Origin: Tsukamurella spumae
GTDB taxonomy: Bacteria; Actinomycetota; Actinomycetes; Mycobacteriales; Mycobacteriaceae
Assembly: GCF_012396015.1 (NCBI RefSeq)
Contig: NZ_JAAXOQ010000005.1
Span: forward strand, 1-64,000
Length of the DNA stretch: 64,000 nucleotides
Direction of reading: 5' to 3'
How positions within the stretch are numbered: the stretch's first letter is position 1; every line of letters starts with the position of its first letter. The notes beneath the pieces were generated by a model. The model searched no databases, had not been told where the DNA came from, and saw only the letters and a list, made by a program, of their open reading frames with translations. The position numbers were made by a program, and so were the translations under genes. Positions 19,195-27,345 of this stretch are shown here, piece after piece.

Positions 19195-20085
19195 TCAGCT
19201 GACGATGTCCTTGGTCCGGAAGCCGCGGACGGCGAGGGCGAACAGGACGATGGCGATGCTCACCGACAGGGAGATCCCCTGCGCCATCGCGGCCCACTCG
19301 ATGTGCGGCTGTAGCAGGTCCGTCCACGCGAACTGCCAGTGCGCGGGGAGCGCCGCCCGCAGGCCGCCGAGTGCGGTCACCTGGTCGAGCACGCTGCCGA
19401 TCACCGTCAGGCCGACGGCCCCGCCCACCGCGGCCAGGGGCGCGTCGGTGCGGGTCGAGAGCCACAGCGCGAGACCGGCGGTGGCCAGCTCGGAGCCGAT
19501 GATGAAGGCCGCCGCCAGCAGCAGCCGCCACAGTGCCTCCCCGGCGGGCATCGCCGGCCCCGTCGGGGCCTGCAGCGGTCCCCAGCCGTAGGCGAGGGTG
19601 CCCGCGCCGAGCGCCACGGCCACGAGGAGGGCGACCGAACCGACGGACAGGATCAGTGCGACGATCGCCTTCGTGACCAACAGGCGCGTGCGGGGCACGG
19701 GAGCGGCCAACAGGTACCGCAGCGAGGACCAGTCCGCCTCGGACGCCACGGCATCGCCGAAGAACAGGGCCACGGGGATGACCAGCAGGAACCCGGTTCC
19801 GGCTGCGAGTACCGTCGCGGTGAGGTTCAGTCCCGATGCGGTCGCGACGTCGAACATCGAGGGACGCCCGCTGCTGCGGCCGTTGTCGTCGGAGCCCACG
19901 GCGAGGGCGACGATCAGGATGATCGGCAGCGCCGCGAGCAACCCGGCCATCACCAGGGTGCGCCGGCGTCGCACCTGCCGGGCGAGCTCGACGCGCACCG
20001 TCAGCGTGCGTGCCGGGGAGTAGGCCGGGGCCGCACCGTGATCGGCTCGCGCCCGCGAGGTCGCCGGATCGTTCGTGGTCGTCAT
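19195..20085 (-). CDS. ABC transporter permease (ABC-2 type)
   Basis: This 296-residue membrane protein has a hydrophilic N-terminus and six hydrophobic stretches: LVMAGLLAALPIILIVALAV near 45, FLLVIPVALFFGDAVASEA near 98, IVALILSVGSVALLVAVALGAG, LLAAAFIIGSELATAGLAL, and further segments to the C-terminus. The SxxxYLLxxPVPRxRLxxxKAIV block is typical of ABC-2 permeases paired with CcmA-like ATPases. The start overlaps the stop of the hydrolase-ATPase fusion by 4 bases (ATGA). The two proteins therefore almost certainly form one transporter. The substrate is unknown. Confidence 0.82.
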   Translation of the reverse strand: MTTTNDPATSRARADHGAAPAYSPARTLTVRVELARQVRRRRTLVMAGLLAALPIILIVALAVGSDDNGRSSGRPSMFDVATASGLNLTATVLAAGTGFLLVIPVALFFGDAVASEADWSSLRYLLAAPVPRTRLLVTKAIVALILSVGSVALLVAVALGAGTLAYGWGPLQAPTGPAMPAGEALWRLLLAAAFIIGSELATAGLALWLSTRTDAPLAAVGGAVGLTVIGSVLDQVTALGGLRAALPAHWQFAWTDLLQPHIEWAAMAQGISLSVSIAIVLFALAVRGFRTKDIVS

Positions 20086-22538
20086 TCGTCGCCGCCCGTC
20101 AGCTGGAGGAACGCGTCTTCGAGGGTGCGGGAGGCCCCGCCGTCGCCGGTCTGGACGATCTCGTCGACCGTGCCGGCGGCGATCAATCGGCCCCGCCTCA
20201 GCACCACGACGTGGGTGCAGGTCTGCTCGACCTCGGCCAGGAGGTGGCTCGAGACGATCACGGTGCGCCCGGTCGCCCCGTACCGGACGATGGCATCGCG
20301 CATCTCCCGGATCTGCGAGGGGTCGAGGCCGTTCGTCGGCTCGTCGAGCACCAGCACGTCGGGCAGGCCGAGCATGGCCTGCGCGATCGCGAGCCGCTGG
20401 CGCATGCCCTGCGAATAGGTGCGCACCGAGCGGTCGAGGGCGGAACCGAGATCGGCGATCGCGAGCGCCTCCTCGATGTGCGCGTCGTCGGCGGGGCGGC
20501 CGGTGGCCCGCCAGTACAGGTCGAGGTTGGCCCGGCCGGACAGGTGCGGCAGGAAGCCGGCGCCCTCCACGAACGCGCCGACCCGGGAGAGCACCGGTGC
20601 ACCCGGCCTGATCGGGTGGCCGAACACCTGGATCGTGCCCTCGTCGGGCGTGATCAGGCCCATCAGCATCCGCAGCGTCGTCGTCTTGCCGGCGCCGTTC
20701 GGCCCGAGCAGGCCGAGGACCTGACCCCGTTCGACGCGGAAGGTCACGTCCTGCACGCTGTAGCCGTCGCCGCCGGCGTACTTCTTGGACAGGCCCGTCA
20801 CCTGGAGGGCCACGTCGGCGAGCTCCGGATCGGCGGGCCCGACGGTGCGCCGCCGCCGCACGGTCAGCAGCGCTGCCGCGACGACGAGCGCCACGATCGG
20901 CAGCAACCACACCCACGTGGGCAGGGGCAGCGGCGCGGTCCTCAGGCCCGGCACCTCGGGCACCGTCAGCGGGCTCGTGGCCGCGATCGTGTAGGTCGCG
21001 GGCGCGGACGGAGAGAGGTAGGCGAGGTCGGTGGTCGCGAGCGCGACGCGCATCCGGTGCCCGGCCGCGAACTCGTGGTCGATCGTGGGCAGGCGGACGG
21101 TCGTCGTGGCGGTGCCACCGGAGAGTGGGATGCGGATCGGGGCGGCGAGCTGCTGGGGCAGCACCTGCGACCCGTCGGGGCCCACGTCGTAGAGCTTGGC
21201 GAAGAGCACTGCGTCGGGCGCGGGGGAGTCGACCTTGATCGTCACCGTCGGGGTTCCGGTGACGGTGACCGGGTCGGCGAGCGGAGCGGAGTCGAACACC
21301 GCGGCCTGCGTCGGCAGGTCCCGGGAGAGCCCGCCCGACCCGAGTGCTGCGGCGGTGGACGCGAGGGCCCCGAGCCCGGGGACTCCGGAGATCGACGGCG
21401 GCGTGCCGCCGGCCGGGTTCTCGGCGGTCCGCGGCGCACCGTCGAGCCCGATGGTGCGTGTGAGGCTCCCGGAGAGCCCGGGGTAGGAGTCGGTGCTCGA
21501 CGAGCGCACCGTGCGCTCGCCGGTCTCGGTGTCGACGCCGCCGGCGCGCGAGACCTGGAAGGCGGGAAGGGCGGGCGCGTCCGCGCCCTTGAGGTATCGG
21601 TCGAACCACTCCACGGTGCGGGCGTCGACCCGCGCGTCCTCGGCGCTGCCGGCGTCGTGCCCGCCCGCGATCCAGTCGACCGCGACCGGGGCGCCGTTGG
21701 CGGAGATGCGTTTCGCGGCCTCGTCGGCGTGTTCCAGCGGGAAGAGCGAGTCCAGCTCGCCCTGCGCGAGGTAGGTGGGTACGCGGATGTCCGCCCCGAC
21801 CGATACGGGGCTGCGTGCGGCGAGCAGGGCGCGGTCGGCGTCGGTGAGCGCGCCGCCCTGCGCGATCCGCGTGTACATCTCGCAGACCGCGGGCTCGAAC
21901 CGCGCGCAGCCGCCGCCCGTCGTGAACAGGATTCCCGCCCACTGCTTCTTGTAGACCCCGCCCGGGAACAGCGCCTGCTCGAGGTTCCAGTACGTGATCC
22001 GCGGGGCGATCGCGTCGACCCGCCTGTCGTGGCCGGCCAGCAACAGGGCCAGCGCGCCGCCGTAGCTGCCGCCCGCGACGCCCACGCGCGGGTCGCCGGG
22101 TGCGTCCCGGCGCACCTCGGAGCGCGTCGCGAGCCAGTCGAGGAGCTTGCGCGCGTCCGCTACCTCGGAGTCGGGGGAGTCGAGTCCCACGAGCCCCGTC
22201 GACTTCCCGAATCCGCGGGCCGTGTACGTCAGGACGGCGTAGCCGTGCCGGGCCAGCTGTTCGGCCTCGCCGCGCACGTCGTCCTTGGACCCGCCGAAGC
22301 CGTGGGCGAGGAGCACCGCCGGCGCGGGCCCGCCACCGTCGGGCCGGAAGAAGGAGGTGTCCAGGCGCACCCCCGCCCCGTCGAGCATCTGGTCCGTCCG
22401 CTGGACCGACGGTGCGCCGCTCCGTCCGGCGAGGCCCCATGCGGCGAACGCGGCCAGGATGATCACGACGGCGGCGAGGGCCGCTCCGATGAGGAGGGGG
22501 CGCGCGGCGGCGCCGCGCAGAGCGCGAGGTGGGGGCAC
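20082..22538 (-). CDS. CocE/NonD-type hydrolase fused to ABC-transporter ATPase
   Basis: This 818-residue protein joins two machines. An N-terminal helix (about 12-34) is followed by an alpha/beta hydrolase of the X-Pro dipeptidyl peptidase/cocaine esterase type, with nucleophile in GGSYGGALAL near residue 150 and His in WIAGGHDAG near 290. Next come a PepX_C-like beta domain (about 390-510) and a second helix (about 525-550). A full ABC ATPase follows at 575-815, with GPNGAGKTT, YSQGMRQRLAIAQ and LVLDEPTNGLDP. The two helices would put the hydrolase outside and the ATPase inside. The start is GTG. It is translationally coupled to the permease at 19195. Substrate is unknown; export or processing of a peptide or ester is an inference. 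Confidence 0.85.
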   Translation of the reverse strand: MPPPRALRGAAARPLLIGAALAAVVIILAAFAAWGLAGRSGAPSVQRTDQMLDGAGVRLDTSFFRPDGGGPAPAVLLAHGFGGSKDDVRGEAEQLARHGYAVLTYTARGFGKSTGLVGLDSPDSEVADARKLLDWLATRSEVRRDAPGDPRVGVAGGSYGGALALLLAGHDRRVDAIAPRITYWNLEQALFPGGVYKKQWAGILFTTGGGCARFEPAVCEMYTRIAQGGALTDADRALLAARSPVSVGADIRVPTYLAQGELDSLFPLEHADEAAKRISANGAPVAVDWIAGGHDAGSAEDARVDARTVEWFDRYLKGADAPALPAFQVSRAGGVDTETGERTVRSSSTDSYPGLSGSLTRTIGLDGAPRTAENPAGGTPPSISGVPGLGALASTAAALGSGGLSRDLPTQAAVFDSAPLADPVTVTGTPTVTIKVDSPAPDAVLFAKLYDVGPDGSQVLPQQLAAPIRIPLSGGTATTTVRLPTIDHEFAAGHRMRVALATTDLAYLSPSAPATYTIAATSPLTVPEVPGLRTAPLPLPTWVWLLPIVALVVAAALLTVRRRRTVGPADPELADVALQVTGLSKKYAGGDGYSVQDVTFRVERGQVLGLLGPNGAGKTTTLRMLMGLITPDEGTIQVFGHPIRPGAPVLSRVGAFVEGAGFLPHLSGRANLDLYWRATGRPADDAHIEEALAIADLGSALDRSVRTYSQGMRQRLAIAQAMLGLPDVLVLDEPTNGLDPSQIREMRDAIVRYGATGRTVIVSSHLLAEVEQTCTHVVVLRRGRLIAAGTVDEIVQTGDGGASRTLEDAFLQLTGGDE

Positions 22539-22604
22539 CCGACCAGAATATGTGCGCTCGTCCGTCGCCGCCGCTGCCGGGATTCCGCCCGCGGCGAAAC
22601 AGCG

Positions 22605-23630
22605 TCAGTCGCTGAGCATGTCCGTGACGAGGGGGACGACCTTCTCGCCGTAGAGCTCGATCGACCGCATCAGGTCGGCGTGCGTGACGGGTTGGTCGTA
22701 CTTGAGGTCGAACCGGTCCACGCCGAGCGCGCGGATCGTGGCCGCGATCCGTCGCGCGACCGTCTCAGGAGAGCCGATGTACAGCGAGCCCGTCTCGACC
22801 TCCCGCTCGAAGTCGCCGACGGAGGGCGGCGGCCAGCCCCGGTCGCGGACCATCCGCTGCCGCATCGCCATCCAGCCGTCGAAGACGAGGGCACGGGCCT
22901 GCTGGTCCGTCTCCGCGACGAGGCCGGGGGAGTGCACCGCGACCGGCTGGTGGGGTACGCCGTACTCGTCCTGGGCCCGCTCGAACAGGTCGACGTAGGC
23001 CGTGAACCGGTCCGCGGGGCCGCCGATGATCGCCAGGAAGAGGCCGAGGCCGTAGCGCGCCGTGTGGACGACGGACTCGGGGCTGCCCCCGACGCCCACC
23101 CAGCCGCGGATGCCCTCGGCCGTGGTCGGGAACACGCGCTGCTCGTGCAGCGACGCGCGGGTGGTGCCGGACCACGTGACCGGCTCCTCCTTCAGGAGCG
23201 CCGCGAGCAGCTCCAGCTTCTCCTCGAAGAGCACCTCGTAGTCCTGCAGGTCGTAACCGAACAGGGGGAAGGACTCGGTGAAGGAGCCGCGCCCGGCGAC
23301 GATCTCGGCGCGGCCGTTCGACACCGCGTCGAGCGTCGCGAACCGCTCGTACACCCGGACCGGGTCATCGGAGCTGAGCACGGTCACCGTCGAACCGAGG
23401 CGGATCGACGTCGTGCGCGAGGCGATCGCCGCGAGCACCATCTCCGGGCTCGACACGGCGAAGTCCTCGCGGTGGTGCTCGCCGACGCCGAAGAAGTCCA
23501 GTCCCACGGCATCGGCCGTCGCGGCCTCCTCGCCGAGATCGCGGATCACCTGCGCGTGCGGCAGGGGCTCGCCCTGCGCGTCCTTCGTCACTCCGCCGAA
23601 CGTGTCCACACCGAACTCGGGAACCTTCAT
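22605..23630 (-). CDS. LLM-class flavin-dependent oxidoreductase
   Basis: This 341-residue bacterial-luciferase-like TIM barrel contains DFFGVGEHHREDFAVSSPEMVLAAIASRT, GRAEIVAGRGSFTESFPLFG and GIRGWVGVGGSPESVVHTARYG. The GEHH motif defines a well-known LLM subgroup. FMNH2- or F420-dependence cannot be separated by eye. It follows the sfnB-like gene by 53 bases with an inverted repeat in the gap, so it may belong to the sulfur operon or be expressed separately. The substrate is not identifiable. Confidence 0.82.
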   Translation of the reverse strand: MKVPEFGVDTFGGVTKDAQGEPLPHAQVIRDLGEEAATADAVGLDFFGVGEHHREDFAVSSPEMVLAAIASRTTSIRLGSTVTVLSSDDPVRVYERFATLDAVSNGRAEIVAGRGSFTESFPLFGYDLQDYEVLFEEKLELLAALLKEEPVTWSGTTRASLHEQRVFPTTAEGIRGWVGVGGSPESVVHTARYGLGLFLAIIGGPADRFTAYVDLFERAQDEYGVPHQPVAVHSPGLVAETDQQARALVFDGWMAMRQRMVRDRGWPPPSVGDFEREVETGSLYIGSPETVARRIAATIRALGVDRFDLKYDQPVTHADLMRSIELYGEKVVPLVTDMLSD

Positions 23631-23653
23631 GGAACCCAGCGTACACCAATAAT

Positions 23654-23667
23654 CGGACTGTGGTCCG
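23654..23667. promoter_or_regulatory. Inverted repeat upstream of LLM gene
   Basis: CGGAC-TGTG-GTCCG has perfect 5-bp arms and lies 23 bases before the ATG of the LLM flavoprotein, in the only sizeable gap of the sulfur operon. It may be an operator or an attenuating hairpin. Confidence 0.3.
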
Positions 23668-23683
23668 AATCCGTTCGGGCTGG

Positions 23684-24871
23684 TCAGACCACCCCGTGCA
23701 GCGGAGGCGGCTCCTGATTCAGGGTGAACCGGCCCAGGTGCCACAGCTTGTAGCGCACCGGGTCGTGCAGGGTGTGGGTCCGGGCGTCCCGCCAGTACCG
23801 GTCCAAGCCCGTCTCGCCCCCTGCGCTCCGGGTGCCGCCGACCTCGAACAGTGCCGAGGGCACCTCGGTCGCCGCCCGGTCGGCGAGCACCTTCGCCGTC
23901 GCGACGGCGAGCGAGGCCTCCGCCGCCGTCTCGGGGCTCGGCGCGGAGAAGGCGCCGTCGACCGCGGCGCCCGCGACGGTGAGCGCGGCCTCCGCGGCGC
24001 GGACGGTGACGGTGAGCTCGCCGAAGCGCTGGACCGTGAGCGGATCGTCCTGCGCCCGGTCCACGCCCGCCTCGAACCAGGGGCGCGACCTCGTGCGGAC
24101 GAAGTCGGCTGCGGCCGCGAGCGCACCGCGGGCGATACCGGCGTCGATGGCGACGTGCAGCAACTGCGCGAACGCCCCGTAGCCGGTGGGCTCGGAGACG
24201 ACGGGGGAGCGGGTGATGACGGCATCGGGCGGCACCGCCACATCCTGGAACCGCACGGTGCCGCTGCCGGTGGTCCGCTGGCCCAGACCGTTCCAGTCGT
24301 CGACGATCGTGATGCCCGGCGTGTCCGCCGGGACGAACGCGATGACTTGCTCCCCGGAATCCGGGTCGCGGGCGAGCACGGCGAGCAGGTGCGCGTAGGG
24401 CGAGCCCGTGCAGTAGAACTTCTCCCCGTTCAGACGCGCGCCCTCCGGGGTGCGCGTCAGCGTGGTGGCGACATCGGCCACCGTCGGCCCGCTGCGCTCG
24501 GACTGTGCGTTGGCGATCCTGGCACCGTCGAGAACCTGCTCGAAGACCCTGCGCTGCAGCTGTTCCGAACCGGCCAGTCGCAACGCCGTCAGGTACACGT
24601 AGTGGCTGTGCGGGATCTGCGCGAGGGAGGCGTCCGCGGTCGCGAGGATGCGGAAGACCTCGGCCACGACCGACGGCGGCAGGTCGGGCCCGCCGAATCG
24701 GGTGGGTACCGTCAGCGCGAACAGGCCTGCGTCGGAGAGGCGTTCGACCTCCGCGTGCGGGAGGCGCCGGTCCCGGTCCCGGCCGGCGGCACCGTCGGCC
24801 AGGCGGACCGCGAGCTCGCTCGCCGCCCGGACGGCGGCCTCGGCGGAGTCGATCGCGGAGGCGAGAGTCAC
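23684..24871 (-). CDS. SfnB/DszC-like acyl-CoA dehydrogenase-fold monooxygenase
   Basis: This 395-residue protein has the acyl-CoA dehydrogenase fold, with GLFALTVPTRFGGPDLPPSVVAEV near 50, NGEKFYCTGSPYAHLLAVLA near 150, and a C-terminal helical domain. It lacks an obvious acyl-CoA dehydrogenase base and resembles SfnB/DszC flavin-dependent sulfur oxidoreductases. The HSHYVYLTALRLAGSEQLQRRVF region and the operon context with SfnG support a role in sulfur release from sulfones or related compounds. The start is GTG at 24871, overlapping the sfnG stop (GTGA). Confidence 0.8.
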   Translation of the reverse strand: MTLASAIDSAEAAVRAASELAVRLADGAAGRDRDRRLPHAEVERLSDAGLFALTVPTRFGGPDLPPSVVAEVFRILATADASLAQIPHSHYVYLTALRLAGSEQLQRRVFEQVLDGARIANAQSERSGPTVADVATTLTRTPEGARLNGEKFYCTGSPYAHLLAVLARDPDSGEQVIAFVPADTPGITIVDDWNGLGQRTTGSGTVRFQDVAVPPDAVITRSPVVSEPTGYGAFAQLLHVAIDAGIARGALAAAADFVRTRSRPWFEAGVDRAQDDPLTVQRFGELTVTVRAAEAALTVAGAAVDGAFSAPSPETAAEASLAVATAKVLADRAATEVPSALFEVGGTRSAGGETGLDRYWRDARTHTLHDPVRYKLWHLGRFTLNQEPPPLHGVV

Positions 24872-25977
24872 ACCAGTGCCCCGGCGCGGCTCGCCTCGAT
24901 CTCGCGGACCAGCGGCAGCACCTTCTCGCCGAAGTACTCGATCTCCTCCTGGAAGTGCAGGAAGCCGCCAAGGATGAGGTCCACGCCCAGCTCCTTGTAG
25001 GCGACGATCCGCTCCGCGACCTCTTCGGGCGTGCCGATCAGCTGGGTGCGGAAGCCGTCGTTGTACTGCACCAGGTCCTCGAACGACGAGTCCGCCCACA
25101 TGCCGCGGCCGTCCGCGGTGGACTTGCCGGCCTGCTGCACGGCGTCCCGGAAGCCCTCGACCGCAGGCTTGTTCGCCTTCTCGACGATCTCACGGAGGGT
25201 ATCGCGCGCCTCCTTCTCCGTGTCGCGGGCGATGATGAAGCCGTTGAGCCCGAACTTGACCTCGCGCTGCGCCTCCCGAGCCACGCGGCGCAGGTCGTCG
25301 AGCTGATCGGTGACGCCGTCGAAGTCCTTGCCGTTGGAGAAGTACCAGTCGGCGTACTTGCCCCCGTTGATCCGCGCCGCGGAGGAGTTGCCGCCCTGGA
25401 ACAGCTCGGGATTCGGGCGCTCGGCGGTGTTGAGCGGCTTGGGCTTGAGGGTGAAATCGCGGATCCGGTAGAAGTCGCCGCCGAAGTCGACGTTGTCCTC
25501 CGTCCAGATCTTCCGGATCACGTCGAGGAACTCGGCGCTGCGCCGGTAGCGCTCGTCGTGCTCGAGCCAGGGCTCGCCGAGCGCCTTGAACTCGCCCGCG
25601 AACCAGCCCGAGACCACGTTGATCGCGAACCGCCCGTTCGACAGGTGATCGGCGGTGGCGCCGAACTTGGCCAGCACGGCGGGGTGCCACAGCCCGGGAT
25701 GCACGGCGGCGATCACCTTGAGCTTCTCCGTCGCCCCGAGCAGTGCGAGGCTGAAGGAGGTGGACTCGTGCTGGTACTCGGCGCCGTAGCTGGCCATGTA
25801 CCGCACCTGCGAGAGCGCGTACTCGAAGCCTACGCGTTCGGCCGTCTGCGCCAGCTTCTTGTTGTACTCGAAGTCCCAGTTCGTGCGCTGCTCGATGTCG
25901 CTGGTGACCAGGCCGCCCGAGACATTGGGCACCCAGTAGGCGAACTTGATCCGGTCGGCGATCTTCTCGGTCGTCAT
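24868..25977 (-). CDS. sfnG: Dimethyl-sulfone monooxygenase SfnG
   Basis: This 369-residue FMNH2-dependent LLM monooxygenase contains FAYWVPNVSGGLVTSDIEQRT at the N-terminus, AAVHPGLWHPAVLAKFGATADHLS, and INVVSGWFAGEFKALGEPWLEHDERYRR. GNSSAARINGGKYADWYFSNG also matches SfnG closely. SfnG cleaves dimethyl sulfone to methanesulfinate. Methanesulfonate formed from that product is a substrate class for the SsuD-like enzyme encoded 18 bases upstream. No flavin reductase gene was seen, so FMNH2 must come from elsewhere. Confidence 0.9.
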   Translation of the reverse strand: MTTEKIADRIKFAYWVPNVSGGLVTSDIEQRTNWDFEYNKKLAQTAERVGFEYALSQVRYMASYGAEYQHESTSFSLALLGATEKLKVIAAVHPGLWHPAVLAKFGATADHLSNGRFAINVVSGWFAGEFKALGEPWLEHDERYRRSAEFLDVIRKIWTEDNVDFGGDFYRIRDFTLKPKPLNTAERPNPELFQGGNSSAARINGGKYADWYFSNGKDFDGVTDQLDDLRRVAREAQREVKFGLNGFIIARDTEKEARDTLREIVEKANKPAVEGFRDAVQQAGKSTADGRGMWADSSFEDLVQYNDGFRTQLIGTPEEVAERIVAYKELGVDLILGGFLHFQEEIEYFGEKVLPLVREIEASRAGALV

Positions 25978-25995
25978 CAGTGTGGTCCTTCGGGA

Positions 25996-27180
25996 CTAGG
26001 AGGTGGGGGAGAGGTCGGGCAGGAAGGCGCCGCGCACGGGCTCCGACGGTGCGCGCCCGTCGTCGACCAGGCCGCGCGCCGCGAGGCGGGGACGCACGCC
26101 CTCGCCGAAGTGGTAGGCCTCCTCCAGGTGCGGGTACCCGGAGAGGATGAAGTGATCGAGGCCGAGGGCGGCGTACTCGGCGATGAGATCGGCGACCTCG
26201 TCGTGCGAGCCGACGAGCGCGGTTCCCGCACCACCTCGGACCAGGCCGACGCCGGTCCACAGCCCGGGGTACACCTGCAGCGACCGGGCATCCGCGGCCT
26301 CGTCGAACGCGGCTCCGCCGCCGTGCAGTTCACGCATGAGGCGCTGCCCCTCGGACTCGCTCCTCGCGAGGCTCGCCTGCGCGGCGCGGACTGTGGCGGG
26401 GTCGAGGTTGCCCAGCAGTCGGTTGGCCTCGGCCCAGGCCTCTTCCGTGGTGTCCCGGGAGATGACGTGCAGGCGGATGCCGTAGGTCAGGCTCCGGCCC
26501 TGCGCGGCGGCGAGTCCACGGATCCAGTCGAGCTTCTTGGCGACCTGCGCGGGCGGCTCGCCCCACGTGAGATAGGTGTCCGCGTACCTCGCCGCGACCT
26601 CGCCGGCCGCGGGGGAGCTGCCGCCGAAGAAGACCGGCGGCGCCGGGTCGGGGCGGCGGGCGAGCACGGCGCCCTCCGTCGACAGGTGCTTGCCGTGCAC
26701 GGTGACCGGCGCATCGGACGTCCAGAGCTTGCGGGTGATGTCGAGGAACTCGCCGCAGCGCTCGTACCGCTCGTCCTTGCTGAGGGTGTCGCCGAAGGCG
26801 CGCTGCTCGGAGGACTCGCCGCCGGTGACGACGTTGAGCAGGACGCGCCCGCCGGACTGCCACTGCAGGGTGCTGGCCATCTGCGCCGAGAGCAGGGGGC
26901 TGACGAGGCCGGGGCGGAGGGCGACCAGGAACTTCAGGTCCCGGGTCGCCTCGGTGAGGAGGGCGGCGGTCAGCCAGGCGTCCTCGCACCACAGTCCTGT
27001 CGGGATGAGGACGGCCTCGAACCTGTTCGCCTCGGCGGCGAGCGCCAACTGCTTGAGGTAGTGCAGGTCCGCGGGCCGATCGCCGCTCATCGAGCTGCCG
27101 TGTCCGCCGGCCATGAGGTTCCGCGAGTCGCCGTAGGTGGGCAGGAACCAGTGCAGATGCAGGGGATTGACGGCGCTCAC
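25996..27180 (-). CDS. ssuD: FMNH2-dependent alkanesulfonate monooxygenase
   Basis: This 394-residue SsuD-type enzyme carries LHWFLPTYGD, PTGLWCEDAWLTAALL, LKFLVALRPGLVSP, NVVTGGESSE, FFGGSSPAAGEVAARYAD and VGLVRGGAGTALVG. All agree with E. coli SsuD, including the catalytic-region Cys in CEDAW. It splits C1 or longer alkanesulfonates to sulfite and aldehyde. I start at GTG 27180, preceded by GAAAGG. A start at 27228 would add 16 residues not seen in the family. It leads the sulfur operon ssuD-sfnG-sfnB-LLM. No ssuABC transporter genes are in the window. Confidence 0.9.
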   Translation of the reverse strand: MSAVNPLHLHWFLPTYGDSRNLMAGGHGSSMSGDRPADLHYLKQLALAAEANRFEAVLIPTGLWCEDAWLTAALLTEATRDLKFLVALRPGLVSPLLSAQMASTLQWQSGGRVLLNVVTGGESSEQRAFGDTLSKDERYERCGEFLDITRKLWTSDAPVTVHGKHLSTEGAVLARRPDPAPPVFFGGSSPAAGEVAARYADTYLTWGEPPAQVAKKLDWIRGLAAAQGRSLTYGIRLHVISRDTTEEAWAEANRLLGNLDPATVRAAQASLARSESEGQRLMRELHGGGAAFDEAADARSLQVYPGLWTGVGLVRGGAGTALVGSHDEVADLIAEYAALGLDHFILSGYPHLEEAYHFGEGVRPRLAARGLVDDGRAPSEPVRGAFLPDLSPTS

Positions 27181-27267
27181 GGCTGCCTTTCGATCGGACT
27201 CGGCGGGTACGGTTCGCCAGTTCACCACTCTGCGAACAGACGGTGAAGGTTTCGGATCGCGATGCGC

Positions 27268-27281
27268 GGAACGTGCGTTCC
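27268..27281. promoter_or_regulatory. Palindrome between ssuD and car
   Basis: GGAACG-TG-CGTTCC is a near-perfect 14-bp palindrome in the 165-base divergent region between ssuD and the carboxylic acid reductase. A wider pair, TTCACC (27221-27226) and GGTGAA (27242-27247), lies closer to ssuD. Either could bind a regulator of the sulfur operon or of car. Confidence 0.4.
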
Positions 27282-27345
27282 TACTCCCCAGTAGCTACAG
27301 TGAGACCAAGTTAGTTAGAGTCCCGTATTGATTGGGGTGTTGCTC

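Noticed and set aside
20010-23717. 1235-codon plus-strand frame opposite the hydrolase-ABC fusion
   Set aside because: It is an antisense shadow with no family motif. The minus strand carries Walker and hydrolase motifs.
27328-27345. TTG start 18 bases upstream of the car ATG
   Set aside because: The ATG at 27346 begins the protein more naturally, and the extra residues have no family support.
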